A DNA stretch of 64,000 nucleotides, from positions 682,001 through 746,000 of the forward strand of contig JAWPMT010000004.1 of the NCBI GenBank assembly GCA_033344775.1, in the 5' to 3' direction. The notes below the pieces were generated by a model. The model did not search any database. It worked only from the letters and a program-made list of their open reading frames with translations, and was not told the DNA's origin. Position numbers and translations under genes: made by a program. Shown here in pieces: positions 7,180 through 16,321 of the stretch. The DNA comes from Cytophagales bacterium (lineage in GTDB: Bacteria; Bacteroidota; Bacteroidia; Cytophagales; Cyclobacteriaceae). The number at the start of each line of letters is the position of its first letter. Positions within the stretch are counted from its first letter, which is position 1.

Positions 7180-9330
7180 GTGAAAATCATATTGCTATGG
7201 CTTGCCTTCCTTGTTGGGACATTGGTGCAGGCCCAAAACACCTTTAAAGCCCGAGTCATTGACGCGGAAGAAAACGAACCTCTTTTTGGAGCCACGGTAA
7301 AAATAGGCCCGAACAAAGGAGCTGTCACGGACATCAATGGCTACGTTGAGATCAATAACATCATCGACGACACAATCACCGTTTCTGTTTCATTCGTTGG
7401 CTTCAAGCCCTTTAAATCAAGTTATGTACTCCCATTACCAGAGATACAGACCATCGCATTGAAAGAAGGTGAAGAGTTAGAAGAGATCATTGTTACCTCC
7501 ACACGTAGCAGCAGAACCATTGACGACATTCCTACCAGGATTGAGGCCATCAGTTCTGAAGAATTGGAAGAGAAGGCCATCATGAAGTCCTCGAATATTG
7601 CTATGGTCCTCAGGGAAAGCACCGGGATTCAAATGCAACAGACTTCCGCGAGTTCTGCGAATCAAAGTATTCGAATCCAGGGTTTGGATGGCCGATACAC
7701 ACAGATTTTGAAAGATGGGTTTCCGCTATTTGGAGGGTTCTCCAGTGGCCTTAGCATTATGCAGATTCCTCCCCTGGATTTAAAACAAGTGGAAGTCATC
7801 AAAGGCAGTAACTCCACACTGTTTGGAGGAGGAGCTATTGCAGGATTGATCAATCTGGTTACTTATACTCCAGAGAAAGAAAGAATTGCTAAGCTCATGG
7901 TAGACCAAACACAAGCGCGAGGCACTACCCTCAATGGTTTCTATGCTCAACGTTTCAATAAATTCGGAATGACCTTCTACGCTTCCGGTAACAGACAGGA
8001 AGCCTATGATCCAAATGGGGATGACTTTAGCGACGTACCGCAAATCAGAAGTTTGACCCTCAACCCTTCGCTATTCTATTATCCCTCTGACCACTCAAGT
8101 CTACGACTCACGTTAAACGCAACCCTTGAAAATCGGCTCGGAGGGGATATGGAAGTGATCAATGACAATCCCAATGGAATCCATCAATTCACGGAAGAAA
8201 ACCTGTCAGATCGCTTATCCTATCAGCTGACCTATCTGAATCAATTCGATGATAACAGATCCCTCACGATTAAGAATAGTCTTACCTTTTTCGAAAGAGA
8301 AATCATCGAACCGGAATTTCAATTCATGGGAAAGCAATGGTCCTCTTTTAGTGAAGTTTCATACAATTTCGGTACTGATAAATCGAGTTGGATTTCAGGC
8401 CTGAACCTCTACACAGATCGATTCGAAGAGACTCCTTCCGATTCTTTGGACCGAGACTATGATTATACCACGTTTGGAGCATTCACACAAAATACAATTG
8501 ATCTCTCTGATCAGCTGGCATTAGAAAGTGGTTTGCGCTTCGATTACGACCTGGAGTATGGATTCTTTGCTTTACCCAGGCTTTCACTTCTCGCACAATT
8601 CAATGATCGCTGGTCTGCAAGAATCGGTGGTGGTTTAGGATACAAACTACCGACCATCTTCACCGAAGAGGCCGAAAACCTCACGTATCAAGGAATCTTG
8701 CCTATCAATAGTGCCGTAGAAGCAGAAAGATCGATAGGAGGCAATCTAGATTTCAACTATCAGACCTTTATTGGTGAGGAATGGACATTCTCTTTCAATC
8801 AGCTTTTCTTTTACACTCAGTTAATTGATGCCCTGGTATTCCGAACGAACAATTTAGGTCAGTTCTTCTATGAAAATGCGAATGGACCAGTGACCAGCCA
8901 GGGAATAGAAACCAACATCAAATTAGGTTTCCAGGACTTTAAGCTATTTGCCAACTACGCCTTGATCGACACCCGTTTGAAATATGATAACCTGAACAAT
9001 CAAAAACCACTCACACCCAAACACAATATAGGTTCGGTTTTCATGTATGAAGTAGAAGACAAGTGGCGCATAGGCTATGAAGCCTACTACACAGGCAGGC
9101 AGTTTAGAAATGACCGCTCTCAGACGGATGACTTTTGGATGATGGGATTCATGGTCATGCGAAAGATCAACAACCTGAGTATTTACATCAACTTTGAAAA
9201 CTTCACTGATACACGGCAGCACCGCATGGAGAGCTTCCAGGTTGATTCTCATATCAAACCCGATTTCCCAGAGATATGGGCTCCTACGGATGGTAGAATC
9301 ATCAATGCAGGTTTCATCTTAGAACTATGA
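7180..9330 (+). CDS. TonB-dependent outer-membrane receptor, probably for a metal complex
   Basis: The 716-aa protein has a signal peptide (cleavage near VQAQN). A carboxypeptidase-regulatory-like domain follows (about residues 20-95: FKARVIDAEENEPLFGATV). Next come a plug domain with LDGRYTQILKDGFPLFGG and VIKGSNSTLFGGGAIAG, and then a beta-barrel ending at LEL. It starts with GTG. The layout is that of a Bacteroidota siderophore, cobalamin or zinc-complex receptor, taking up a substrate across the outer membrane with TonB energy. The upstream Fur-family regulator and palindrome suggest metal-starvation control. Substrate is not determined. Confidence 0.93.
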   Translation: MKIILLWLAFLVGTLVQAQNTFKARVIDAEENEPLFGATVKIGPNKGAVTDINGYVEINNIIDDTITVSVSFVGFKPFKSSYVLPLPEIQTIALKEGEELEEIIVTSTRSSRTIDDIPTRIEAISSEELEEKAIMKSSNIAMVLRESTGIQMQQTSASSANQSIRIQGLDGRYTQILKDGFPLFGGFSSGLSIMQIPPLDLKQVEVIKGSNSTLFGGGAIAGLINLVTYTPEKERIAKLMVDQTQARGTTLNGFYAQRFNKFGMTFYASGNRQEAYDPNGDDFSDVPQIRSLTLNPSLFYYPSDHSSLRLTLNATLENRLGGDMEVINDNPNGIHQFTEENLSDRLSYQLTYLNQFDDNRSLTIKNSLTFFEREIIEPEFQFMGKQWSSFSEVSYNFGTDKSSWISGLNLYTDRFEETPSDSLDRDYDYTTFGAFTQNTIDLSDQLALESGLRFDYDLEYGFFALPRLSLLAQFNDRWSARIGGGLGYKLPTIFTEEAENLTYQGILPINSAVEAERSIGGNLDFNYQTFIGEEWTFSFNQLFFYTQLIDALVFRTNNLGQFFYENANGPVTSQGIETNIKLGFQDFKLFANYALIDTRLKYDNLNNQKPLTPKHNIGSVFMYEVEDKWRIGYEAYYTGRQFRNDRSQTDDFWMMGFMVMRKINNLSIYINFENFTDTRQHRMESFQVDSHIKPDFPEIWAPTDGRIINAGFILEL

Positions 9331-9334
9331 CATC

Positions 9335-9616
9335 ATGAACTTCTATCAAATACTTCTTCCTATAGCTTCCTTACTCTATTTGTTGCTGGTGTTCATCCTC
9401 AGGTCTTTCATCCTTTGGAAACAGACTGGGGTAAATCCGCTTGTTTTTGAGAACACAGACAAAGCTCATGATTATATTGGTCGCGTTTATAAAGCAATGG
9501 TGCTAGGTACCTGGATCTCTATAACCCTATTTTCCTTTTTCCCTTCATCGATTATGTTGTTAATCACCGCTTCTGATCTGTCTTTTGTGGCCTTAGAGAT
9601 TCTGCTCAGACAATAA
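9335..9616 (+). CDS. Truncated isoprenylcysteine methyltransferase-like membrane protein
   Basis: The 93-aa product has three hydrophobic segments. It resembles only the N-terminal part of Bacteroidota membrane proteins annotated as isoprenylcysteine carboxyl methyltransferases (the block around RSFILWKQTGVNPLVFENTDKAHDYIGRVYKAM). The methyltransferase half is absent, and the next gene begins 34 bp later. It starts 4 bp after the receptor stop and so is probably cotranscribed with it. Either this is a degraded gene or a short membrane protein kept for another purpose. The family call rests on remembered resemblance, so confidence is moderate. Confidence 0.55.
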   Translation: MNFYQILLPIASLLYLLLVFILRSFILWKQTGVNPLVFENTDKAHDYIGRVYKAMVLGTWISITLFSFFPSSIMLLITASDLSFVALEILLRQ

Positions 9617-9650
9617 TTCACCATATTACAATGTTGTTTATCTCTGTGCC

Positions 9651-10237
9651 ATGTCCAACCTAAAAATTCTCCAGGTAGCTTTCAAAGAATTTGCCGGCAT
9701 GTCTGAAGACGCATTCCATTTATCTTCAAACTACTGGCATGAAAAGTCCTTTAAAAAAGGAGAACGCTTTAATGACTATAAAAATGTCTGCAAAGAGTTG
9801 GGTTTCATTCTAGCGGGCACCTTTCGCTCGTACATCATTGACTATAAATCCGGTGAAGACAAAAACCTTTTCTTCTATTCTCAAAATGGATTTGTAACTG
9901 CTTACAAGAGCTTCGTCAAGCAAATCCATGTGAATACTATACCGAAGCGCTGACGGATTCCAGTATCATTTGCATCAATATTTTTGATCTGCAAAAACTA
10001 TATAAACAATCCCATGAGTGGGAATGCTTTGGACGCCTAATCGCTGAAATGGCAGCCAACATTGTGATTGAACGAATGGAAAGCTTCTTATTGAAATCTC
10101 CTGAAGAACGCTACCTGGAATTAATCGCATCACATCCTGACCTATACGAAAAAGTCCCCCTCTACCATATCTCCTCTTACCTGGGCATCCAGGGGCCTTC
10201 CCTTAGCCGAATCAGAAAAAGAATTGCGGGCAAATAA
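9651..10237 (+). pseudogene. Crp/Fnr-family regulator interrupted by one frameshift
   Basis: Two overlapping frames give one Crp-like protein of about 195 aa. The first frame (from ATG 9651) encodes the cyclic-nucleotide-binding-like part up to AYKSFVKQ near 9920. The second frame picks up with PCEYYTEALTDSSIICINIFDLQKLYKQ and continues through the helix-turn-helix PLYHISSYLGIQGPSLSRIRKR. Only one indel, close to 9920, separates them. It may be an inactivated regulator, a sequencing slip or, less likely, programmed frameshifting. A palindrome of the sort used by such regulators lies just downstream at 10243. Confidence 0.8.
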
Positions 10238-10242
10238 TCGAT

Positions 10243-10258
10243 TTTAACCTGGGTTAAA
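10243..10258. promoter_or_regulatory. Palindrome TTTAACCTGGGTTAAA, candidate Crp-like operator
   Basis: An exact 7-2-7 inverted repeat lies 5 bp after the Crp-like gene and 55 bp before the start of the hydrolase. Similar TTAACC/GGTTAA palindromes sit near Crp-type regulators in Bacteroidota as I recall them. It may control the hydrolase; this is unproven. Confidence 0.5.
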
Positions 10259-10312
10259 GAAATCAGTCTCTTCGTTTTTCAGCTTTGCCTTGTAATCATA
10301 TAAGCAAACGAA

Positions 10313-11167
10313 ATGAAAACTATACGTCTCTTTTTGCTCATGGGGCTCTTGATCGGAACCCAAACATTTTCTAACGCGAAAGATAAGAATGACATGGAAA
10401 AAATCATTGAATCAAAGACCATCGTATTTGTACACGGACTATTCTTAAATAACCGAAGTTGGCAAGAATGGGAAAACTACTTTAAGGAAAAAGGATACAC
10501 AACGCATGTACTCGTATATCCCGGACATGAAGGAGATCCTTCAGAATTACGAGAAAATGCGCCTAATCATTTGGGTAATGTAACTTTTACGGATGTGGTT
10601 ATGCACATGGAACAATTCATCCGAACATTGCCTGAAAAACCCATTATCGTAGGACATTCCATGGGTGCATTAGTCGCTCAGAAGTTAGTCGAAAAGGATT
10701 TGGCTGAAGCAGCCATCATCATGAGCAGCGCACCTCCAAAAGGAGTAATTACTACCAAATTCAGCTTTGCCAAATCTAATCTCGGATTACTAAATCCCTT
10801 CAAAGGCAACTCAGTGCACTATCCGACCAAAAAATGGTTCCATTATGCCTTCACCAACACCCTGTCCAGAGAAGAATCAGACGGTATCTTTGACAGCTAC
10901 GTGGTACCTGAAAGCAGGAACATCCCACGTGAGACATTGAAAAAAACAGGAAAGATTAACTTCAAAAAACCTCATGTGCCCATGCTGTTCATCTCCGGGA
11001 AAGAGGATCACATCATACCAGCGTCATTGAATAAGAAAAACTTCAAGCGATACAAGGACGAAAACAGTGTTAGAGAACACAAGATCTTTGAGGGCCGTGA
11101 TCATTTTATCGCTGGAGAAACTGGCTGGGAAGAAGTGGCTAATTACGTATACCAATGGATCAACTGA
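10313..11167 (+). CDS. Secreted alpha/beta hydrolase
   Basis: The 284-aa protein has a signal peptide (residues 1-22, ending QTFSNAK) and a complete alpha/beta-hydrolase fold. An oxyanion-hole HG occurs in FVHGLFLNNRSW. The nucleophile Ser is in GHSMGA near residue 120. The acid Asp is in ISGKEDHIIP and the catalytic His in GRDHF near the C-terminus. It is therefore a periplasmic esterase or lipase-like enzyme with unknown substrate. It follows the broken Crp-like regulator and the palindrome at 10243, which suggests it was that regulator's target. Confidence 0.9.
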   Translation: MKTIRLFLLMGLLIGTQTFSNAKDKNDMEKIIESKTIVFVHGLFLNNRSWQEWENYFKEKGYTTHVLVYPGHEGDPSELRENAPNHLGNVTFTDVVMHMEQFIRTLPEKPIIVGHSMGALVAQKLVEKDLAEAAIIMSSAPPKGVITTKFSFAKSNLGLLNPFKGNSVHYPTKKWFHYAFTNTLSREESDGIFDSYVVPESRNIPRETLKKTGKINFKKPHVPMLFISGKEDHIIPASLNKKNFKRYKDENSVREHKIFEGRDHFIAGETGWEEVANYVYQWIN

Positions 11168-11209
11168 AGTATGGCAGTTACTAATAAAGATTAGTCAATA
11201 GCATAATTT

Positions 11210-11245
11210 GGAACACCCTGCTTCGAAATGAAGTTGGGTGTTTCC
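11210..11245 (+). terminator. Hairpin after the alpha/beta hydrolase
   Basis: GGAACACCC (11210-11218) pairs with GGGTGTTTCC (11236-11245) apart from one bulged base, and an inner CTTC/GAAG pairs too. There is no strong T run, so it may be a weak terminator or an mRNA 3' end structure. Confidence 0.45.
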
Positions 11246-11410
11246 GAATGTCTGTTTATTCTGGTTTGGGGATCCAATTCAAATCTCTTAAGTGAAACCT
11301 TAACCAATTCACGGATTCTATAACTTCAGCTCGGTGGGTTACTTATCAATTGCCCTTCTTTATTGGCTGGAACCTGACAATCTAACTTTACCAATGAAGG
11401 GGGGTATCTT

Positions 11411-11500
11411 TTTGGGCGTCTCCCTACGGGTCGGGTGCGGACGGCTAGACTATCCGAGCTGCACGCCGGGCAGCCGTCGCAGTAGCTTACTCCTATCCAA
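11411..11500. repeat. GGGCGTCTCC-type dispersed element, copy 1
   Basis: A GC-rich stretch in otherwise AT-rich intergenic DNA begins GGGCGTCTCC, continues to a CGGG run and ends near TCCTATCC. The same frame of conserved pieces occurs at 48045-48100. An ORF across it (11334-11522) has no recognisable protein and is rejected. Confidence 0.5.
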
Positions 11501-11521
11501 GTTCCGTTCGTTCCTAAAATG

Positions 11522-11547
11522 AAAAAAGCCCTGACTTACGTCAGAGC
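11522..11547 (-). terminator. Terminator left behind by the displaced tRNA-Pro gene
   Basis: On the minus strand GCTCTGAC-GTAA-GTCAGGGC is followed by six T. It lies 10 bp beyond the 13-bp tRNA 3'-end copy at 11558-11570. That is the place a tRNA terminator would have before the island separated it from the gene. Confidence 0.75.
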
Positions 11548-11557
11548 TTCCTTTCTT

Positions 11558-11570
11558 GTCGGGGTGGCAG
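11558..11570 (-). repeat. Left attachment site of the island (copy of tRNA-Pro 3' end)
   Basis: GTCGGGGTGGCAG (plus strand) is identical to 52307-52319, which spans the discriminator base, 3' acceptor strand and start of the T-arm of tRNA-Pro. The flanks differ: TT before the left copy versus TA before the right copy, then TCCGAG versus GATTCG. This is the expected direct-repeat core of a tRNA-targeting integration. Confidence 0.75.
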
Positions 11571-11631
11571 TCCGAGAACCCTAACCCTCAAGCAACTAAT
11601 AATCAACTACTTACAATCTATCTCAAAATCC

Positions 11632-11651
11632 TGTTCACCGGACTGTTCACC
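11632..11651. promoter_or_regulatory. Left-end integrase arm-type box
   Basis: TGTTCACCGGACTGTTCACC contains two direct copies of TGTTCACC. It lies 61 bp inside the left attachment core. It matches 19 of 20 bases with 52189-52208 inside the right core, in the same orientation. Arm binding by the integrase is inferred. Confidence 0.6.
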
Positions 11652-11789
11652 GTGAATTTGACATGAATTAATTTCAATTGATGTCCATTATTAAAAAGCC
11701 AATAACCGAATTAAAGCAAACGATTCATAGAAATTTTCTAAATCTGAATATTGTAAATAGCCTTTACTAACTTGTAGTACCAGATATAG

Positions 11790-11848
11790 ATAAGGTTAAT
11801 TTAAAATTGAAGGAGTAGTCAACCTGATTGGCTGCTCATTCTTCCTTT
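11790..11848 (+). repeat. Intergenic hairpin repeat, copy 3
   Basis: This is a divergent copy of the 6057 and 6163 units. GAGTAGTCAA (11813-11822) pairs with TTGGCTGCTC (11828-11837), two pairs being G-U. It sits inside the island, whereas the other copies lie outside. The rest of 11652-11979 is AT-rich with no gene I can support. Confidence 0.6.
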
Positions 11849-11979
11849 ATAGAGGTCTGTATTGAATGGTCAACTTTGTCCCTCATTATTCGTTTTCACT
11901 TTCGACTGCTCTTAAAACACCGCAAGCTAAACTTTGACTTGGAGGTCAGGAAATGCACCTTTGAGTGGAATTTGATTTC

Positions 11980-14406
11980 ATGACACCAAGAACCGTACTC
12001 ACACTTCTGGTAATCTTAACATGCATAGCCTCAGGATTTGCCCAATCTGGATCGATCACCCTTTCTGGCAAAATAATCGATCAGGTCAATAATGAACCAC
12101 TACCCTTTGCCACAGCTGTTATCAAAAACAAAATTGATAGTTCGTTAATAAAAGGAAGCGTCGCGGATCTGGAAGGTTACTTTCAAATCTCTGGCATCGC
12201 TCCTGGAACATATTTACTGGAAGTATCCTTTGCTGGATATCAAGTAAAAACTCAGGACCTCTTTGTAGGAAAGCTAAGCAACTACCTAGACTTGGGGACC
12301 ATCGCCATTACTCCAGATCAGCAAGTCCTGGACGAATTAGTGGTCGAAGGGGAACGAACAACTGTTTCCTCCCAGCTGGACAAAAAGAGCTACGGAGTAG
12401 AAAGTAATTTGGCCCAATCCGGTGGCTCAGTGATGGACGCCATGCGAACATTACCAGGTGTGACTGTAGACCAGGAAGGTAAAATTATTCTCAGAGGAAG
12501 TGACAGAGTAACTGTCTTGATCGATGGCCAGCAAAGTGCATTGACTGGTTTTGGCAATCAGAAGAGTCTGGACAATATACCAGCCGCCAACATCGAACGC
12601 ATTGAAGTTATCAATAATCCATCAGCCAAATACAATGCCGCAGGAATGGCAGGCATTGTCAATATCATCTATAAAAAAGACCAGAGCAAGGGCCTTACCG
12701 GTGAAGTTGGATTGAACCTGGGACTCGGGGCCATTGGCACACGCCAGGACGATCTACCTACGGACCTGGGAAGCTTCTCAGCAAACCCGAAATTGATACC
12801 AAATCTCAACCTGAACTACCAGGGGAGCAAAGTAAATTACTTTTTGCAGTCCTCTGTGTTGCTGCAGGAGAAGTTACCCAACAATGAATTCACAACTCGA
12901 TTCTATGATGATGGTCGAATCATTGCCTCGCAAGTGCCTGAGAATCGTAAACAAGTCCATTACATTGTCACGGGAGGCGTTGACTGGAAGATTTCAGAGG
13001 ACGATATCCTGACACTTTCCGGAATCTTTGATTATGAGAGTCACGTGGATTCCTCCCAAGTTCCTTTCATCAACCGGCACCTGGACGGTGGCCGAAATCG
13101 ATACTATGCCTGGAACGAAGAGGAGATAACGGGACTGGCGAATGGAACTCTGAATTTTAAGCACCAATTTCCACAGCCTGGGCATACCCTATCCTCCACC
13201 TTTCAATTCACTAAAGGCTGGGAAGACGAAAGTTATTTCTTACAGGACAGTTCAGCTGTTCGACAATCAGGGGATACTACCATGCTTCTGGCTGAAGAAT
13301 TCACGACCAGTTGGGCCATAGATTATGTAAAACCTCTGGGGAGTGGCAGAGTCGAACTCGGCTCAAGGTTGCAGTGGAGACGAATCCCAGTTGACTATAC
13401 CGTAGGCAGAGGAGTGAATTCTATTATCTATCCAGGTCTGGGAGACAACTCTAATTGGGGGGAGAATATCTATGCGGGTTATGTAAACTACATTTTCGAA
13501 CGACCAAAGTACAACATTGAAGGAGGTCTGCGAGCTGAATTTACAGATGTGTTTTACACCATCGATGAGGCCAATATCTACTATGACGAAAATGACGCTT
13601 ACGACTACTTCGAGGTTTTTCCAAATATCCGCTTCACCTACAACATCAATCAAAACAATCGCTTCTCTGCATTTTACAATCGACGCATAGATCGTCCTGG
13701 AGAACCAGAGCTCAGGATCTTTCCCAAGTTTGATGACCCTGAGTTGTCAAAAGTGGGTGACCCTTATTTACGACCACAGTTTACCCAGGCACTGGAAATC
13801 GCTTACGGCATAGATTGGGAAAGTGGCACCCTATTCCTGGCAGGGTTCCAAAGATGGATTGACAACCAGTTTCTGAGGATCTATAATGAAGACACCTCTA
13901 GTGGAGGCAATGTCATTAACAAGATCTATCAAAATACGGGGCCAGCCACTAACACAGGATTGGAGGTCATTTTAGATCAGAACATCACCTCTTTTTGGAA
14001 ACTCTCAGCGAGTGTCAACTGGTACATCAATACCATTGAAGACCATCAAGGCTTCTTACGATTCCCGTTTGAACGAAACTATACACTCGAGGCATCGGAA
14101 GATGACACGTGGGATTTGAAACTTAACAATCAATGGGAATTTCAAAACGGTTTCAAGCTTCAGCTAACGGGTGTTTACTATGCTCCCAGAAATGTGCCTC
14201 AGGGTAGGCAACTGGAAAGATCCTCCATAGATATTGGTGCCAGCAAGCGGATCTGGAAAGGTAAAGGCGAATTGACAGCTTCGTTCACCGACATCTTCAA
14301 TCGATTTGGAATCAACCAGCAATTGACAGGCACAGGATTTAGAGCTAATTACCAAAATTTCTACGAGACTCAAGTGTTAAGAATAGGTTTGAAATACAAG
14401 ATCTAA
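11980..14406 (+). CDS. Outer-membrane beta-barrel receptor with carboxypeptidase-regulatory domain
   Basis: The product is about 808 aa. I prefer ATG 11980 over the in-frame GTG at 11965 because it gives a standard signal peptide (MTPRTVLTLLVILTC...ASGFAQ). Domains in order are a CarboxypepD_reg-like beta-sandwich (IDQVNNEPLPFATAVI), a plug (VMDAMRTLPGVTVDQEGKI, VLIDGQQS, IERIEVINNPSAKYNAAG) and a long barrel of the Bacteroidota outer-membrane beta-barrel 3 type, ending YKI. It is the first gene inside the island's left end and converges on the metal-efflux operon. It could import or release a metal complex, but its ligand is unknown. Confidence 0.9.
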   Translation: MTPRTVLTLLVILTCIASGFAQSGSITLSGKIIDQVNNEPLPFATAVIKNKIDSSLIKGSVADLEGYFQISGIAPGTYLLEVSFAGYQVKTQDLFVGKLSNYLDLGTIAITPDQQVLDELVVEGERTTVSSQLDKKSYGVESNLAQSGGSVMDAMRTLPGVTVDQEGKIILRGSDRVTVLIDGQQSALTGFGNQKSLDNIPAANIERIEVINNPSAKYNAAGMAGIVNIIYKKDQSKGLTGEVGLNLGLGAIGTRQDDLPTDLGSFSANPKLIPNLNLNYQGSKVNYFLQSSVLLQEKLPNNEFTTRFYDDGRIIASQVPENRKQVHYIVTGGVDWKISEDDILTLSGIFDYESHVDSSQVPFINRHLDGGRNRYYAWNEEEITGLANGTLNFKHQFPQPGHTLSSTFQFTKGWEDESYFLQDSSAVRQSGDTTMLLAEEFTTSWAIDYVKPLGSGRVELGSRLQWRRIPVDYTVGRGVNSIIYPGLGDNSNWGENIYAGYVNYIFERPKYNIEGGLRAEFTDVFYTIDEANIYYDENDAYDYFEVFPNIRFTYNINQNNRFSAFYNRRIDRPGEPELRIFPKFDDPELSKVGDPYLRPQFTQALEIAYGIDWESGTLFLAGFQRWIDNQFLRIYNEDTSSGGNVINKIYQNTGPATNTGLEVILDQNITSFWKLSASVNWYINTIEDHQGFLRFPFERNYTLEASEDDTWDLKLNNQWEFQNGFKLQLTGVYYAPRNVPQGRQLERSSIDIGASKRIWKGKGELTASFTDIFNRFGINQQLTGTGFRANYQNFYETQVLRIGLKYKI

Positions 14407-14429
14407 ATAAGTGCTCTTGGGAAGCTCAG

Positions 14430-14459
14430 AAAAAAGAAGGAGTGGGCGGAGGCCCACTC
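14430..14459 (-). terminator. Terminator of the metal-efflux operon
   Basis: GAGTGGGC (14440-14447) and GCCCACTC (14452-14459) form a perfect 8-bp stem with a 4-nt loop. On the minus strand a run of T (14430-14435) follows after a short CTTC. It lies between convergent genes and should end the operon starting near 23.9 kb. Confidence 0.75.
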
Positions 14460-14515
14460 ACTATACAACCAACATAGACACTACACAGCGTGTAGGTTTC
14501 TTAATTCAGAAAAAT

Positions 14516-15721
14516 TCATATCCCCATCTTCGCCACCTTCACCGAGTTACCTTCTTCTGACATGTCAGTCCAGGCAAACCACATTTCACCGTCATGGTAA
14601 GCCATCTGTGGAAAACCACTACCTCGAGACTCACTGCTTTTAGCAATGGTCATGGCCGGCTCTGCACGTCCAGTCTTACTCACGATCCTGGCTTTGATGA
14701 CACTGTTTTCACCTTCACGACCTAACCAGCTGACCATGGCTTTCTCTTCATCGATCATCACCACATCTACACGGCCCAGAGGCATTTGGTTATCAATGGT
14801 CACCGGATTACCAAAGCTTGCGCCTCCATCCTCCGAGAAGATCAATTTTACTTGTGGTTGCTTATTTGGAGCCGCAAACCATGCTACCGCCAAGGTGTTG
14901 CCTACCGCATCCGCTCTGGGTCCATTGACCGGACAGCCTTCAATTTTCCAATTGTCGGCATAGATGGTTTGCGGTGCGGTCCATTCCCCGTCTACCAGTC
15001 TAACAATAGACATGTCACGAACTTCCATTTCAGAGCGATCACGATAAATCACAACTGGCCCATTTGTTGTCATGGCTCCACCGGTTTGACAGCAATCACA
15101 AACCCGATTGTCCAATTCCACTTCGTTAGAAAGTGCTCCTTGATCATCCATCATGGCTGCTCTTATCGACATAGCTCCCTGGTGCTCCCCGTGACCTCCG
15201 GAGGTGTTTCTACCATCCAGCCAGGCCAGCTGAAATCCATTGCTTTTCGCGGGGATCATGGTAGCAAATCCATGCTCGGTAGGAGTACCATCCTTGTGCG
15301 GGACCATAGATGCGGTCCAGGAATTTTCCACTTTCCGAGTAATGTTCACATCGTAGGAATAGGTACCTGCAGAACTCTTGGCCAGATAATGCGCGACCAT
15401 TTCTCCATCCTTACTAGCCGCCAACATTGGGTAATCAGCCCAATTGACAAACCAATCCGTACCGGAAGCAATGTCCTCGGTAGAAGACCAGTTATTTCCT
15501 TCCCATTTCGCGTATTTCAAAAGTGCGGTATCTCCCAATTGCTCTACCCAGGATAAATACAACTCACCATCATCACCGGAGATCAAATAAGGCAATGAGC
15601 TATTACCTACAGCCGGTGAAATCATGGCTGCTAATTCTTGCTTTACCTCAGGGTTCTGCTCCTTCGGTCCCTGGGTACACCCGAGGACCAAAAGGAATAA
15701 AAAGATATAGGCCCCTTTCAT
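14516..15721 (-). CDS. BNR/sialidase-fold lipoprotein of the metal-efflux operon
   Basis: The 401-aa protein has a lipoprotein signal (FLLVLGCTQ). Its beta-propeller-like repeats resemble those annotated as exo-alpha-sialidase, for example LIFSEDGGASFGNPVTI. No catalytic sialidase set can be recognised, so an enzymatic role is doubtful. A Cys-rich CDCCQTGGA segment in the middle could bind metal. Its ATG overlaps the stop of the upstream DUF2911 gene (ATGA), so the two are translationally coupled. It is the last gene of the Cus-type operon, suggesting a periplasmic or outer-membrane-facing metal-handling role, which is an inference. Confidence 0.8.
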   Translation of the reverse strand: MKGAYIFLFLLVLGCTQGPKEQNPEVKQELAAMISPAVGNSSLPYLISGDDGELYLSWVEQLGDTALLKYAKWEGNNWSSTEDIASGTDWFVNWADYPMLAASKDGEMVAHYLAKSSAGTYSYDVNITRKVENSWTASMVPHKDGTPTEHGFATMIPAKSNGFQLAWLDGRNTSGGHGEHQGAMSIRAAMMDDQGALSNEVELDNRVCDCCQTGGAMTTNGPVVIYRDRSEMEVRDMSIVRLVDGEWTAPQTIYADNWKIEGCPVNGPRADAVGNTLAVAWFAAPNKQPQVKLIFSEDGGASFGNPVTIDNQMPLGRVDVVMIDEEKAMVSWLGREGENSVIKARIVSKTGRAEPAMTIAKSSESRGSGFPQMAYHDGEMWFAWTDMSEEGNSVKVAKMGI

Positions 15722-16296
15722 CAGCTATTCTTTACTTCAAAACTGATGGCCACATCATCCCAGGAAATGGTAATGGTCCCGGTCGCTTCATCCACGGGCT
15801 CTACCAAATAGGTCAATGACTCCATTGGCTGATCCAGCTTCTTAGGAGTGACCTGAAACCGCACCACGTCTTCAGCCTGATCATAATCATCGGCTAAATG
15901 CTGCTCCCAGTTTTTATTGATGATCACAGTCCACTCTTCTTCACCAGGAATGGTAAAGAGCGCATACTTTCCTATCGGTATTTGTGCGCCTCCAATTTCG
16001 ACATCCTTAGAGAAACGAATAGACGTGGCATTGTGTGCACCTGTCACCCAAACTTCATCATAGGCGACTAAGCCACCGAAGATTTGACGCCCGCGCTTGC
16101 TTGGTGAGTGATATTCGATATGCACGTGGTTTTTACCCACATTGGTCATGGCCATTTTAGCCGGACTCTTAGACTTGGGTTTTTCTGAACTTGCGGCAGC
16201 ATGACTTTCATGACCACTATGATCTTCAGACTTATTCTCAGGAGCTGAGCAAGCTCCCAGGATCAACAGTATTAAAAGGAATGTTGGATTTTTCAT
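15721..16296 (-). CDS. DUF2911 lipoprotein
   Basis: The 191-aa lipoprotein (LILGACSAP) has a His-rich linker (DHSGHESHAA) and then a full DUF2911 domain: YHSPSKRGRQIFGGLV, VWVTGAHNATSIRFSKDV, and PIGKYALFTIPGEEEWTVIINK. Function of the domain is unknown. The gene begins 25 bp after cusB and ends inside the start of the BNR lipoprotein gene (ATGA). A second DUF2911 protein is encoded at 57499 outside the island. Its His-rich stretch and operon place it with copper or silver handling in the periplasm. Confidence 0.88.
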   Translation of the reverse strand: MKNPTFLLILLILGACSAPENKSEDHSGHESHAAASSEKPKSKSPAKMAMTNVGKNHVHIEYHSPSKRGRQIFGGLVAYDEVWVTGAHNATSIRFSKDVEIGGAQIPIGKYALFTIPGEEEWTVIINKNWEQHLADDYDQAEDVVRFQVTPKKLDQPMESLTYLVEPVDEATGTITISWDDVAISFEVKNS

Positions 16297-16321
16297 GTTT
16301 ATAATTTCTTAGGGTTGAGGG

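Noticed and set aside
11334-11522. 62-aa plus-strand ORF
   Set aside because: Covers the GGGCGTCTCC element; no recognisable product.
14786-15556. 256-aa plus-strand ORF
   Set aside because: Antisense to the BNR lipoprotein gene; no recognisable protein, and the minus frame has a signal peptide, family repeats and coupled neighbours.
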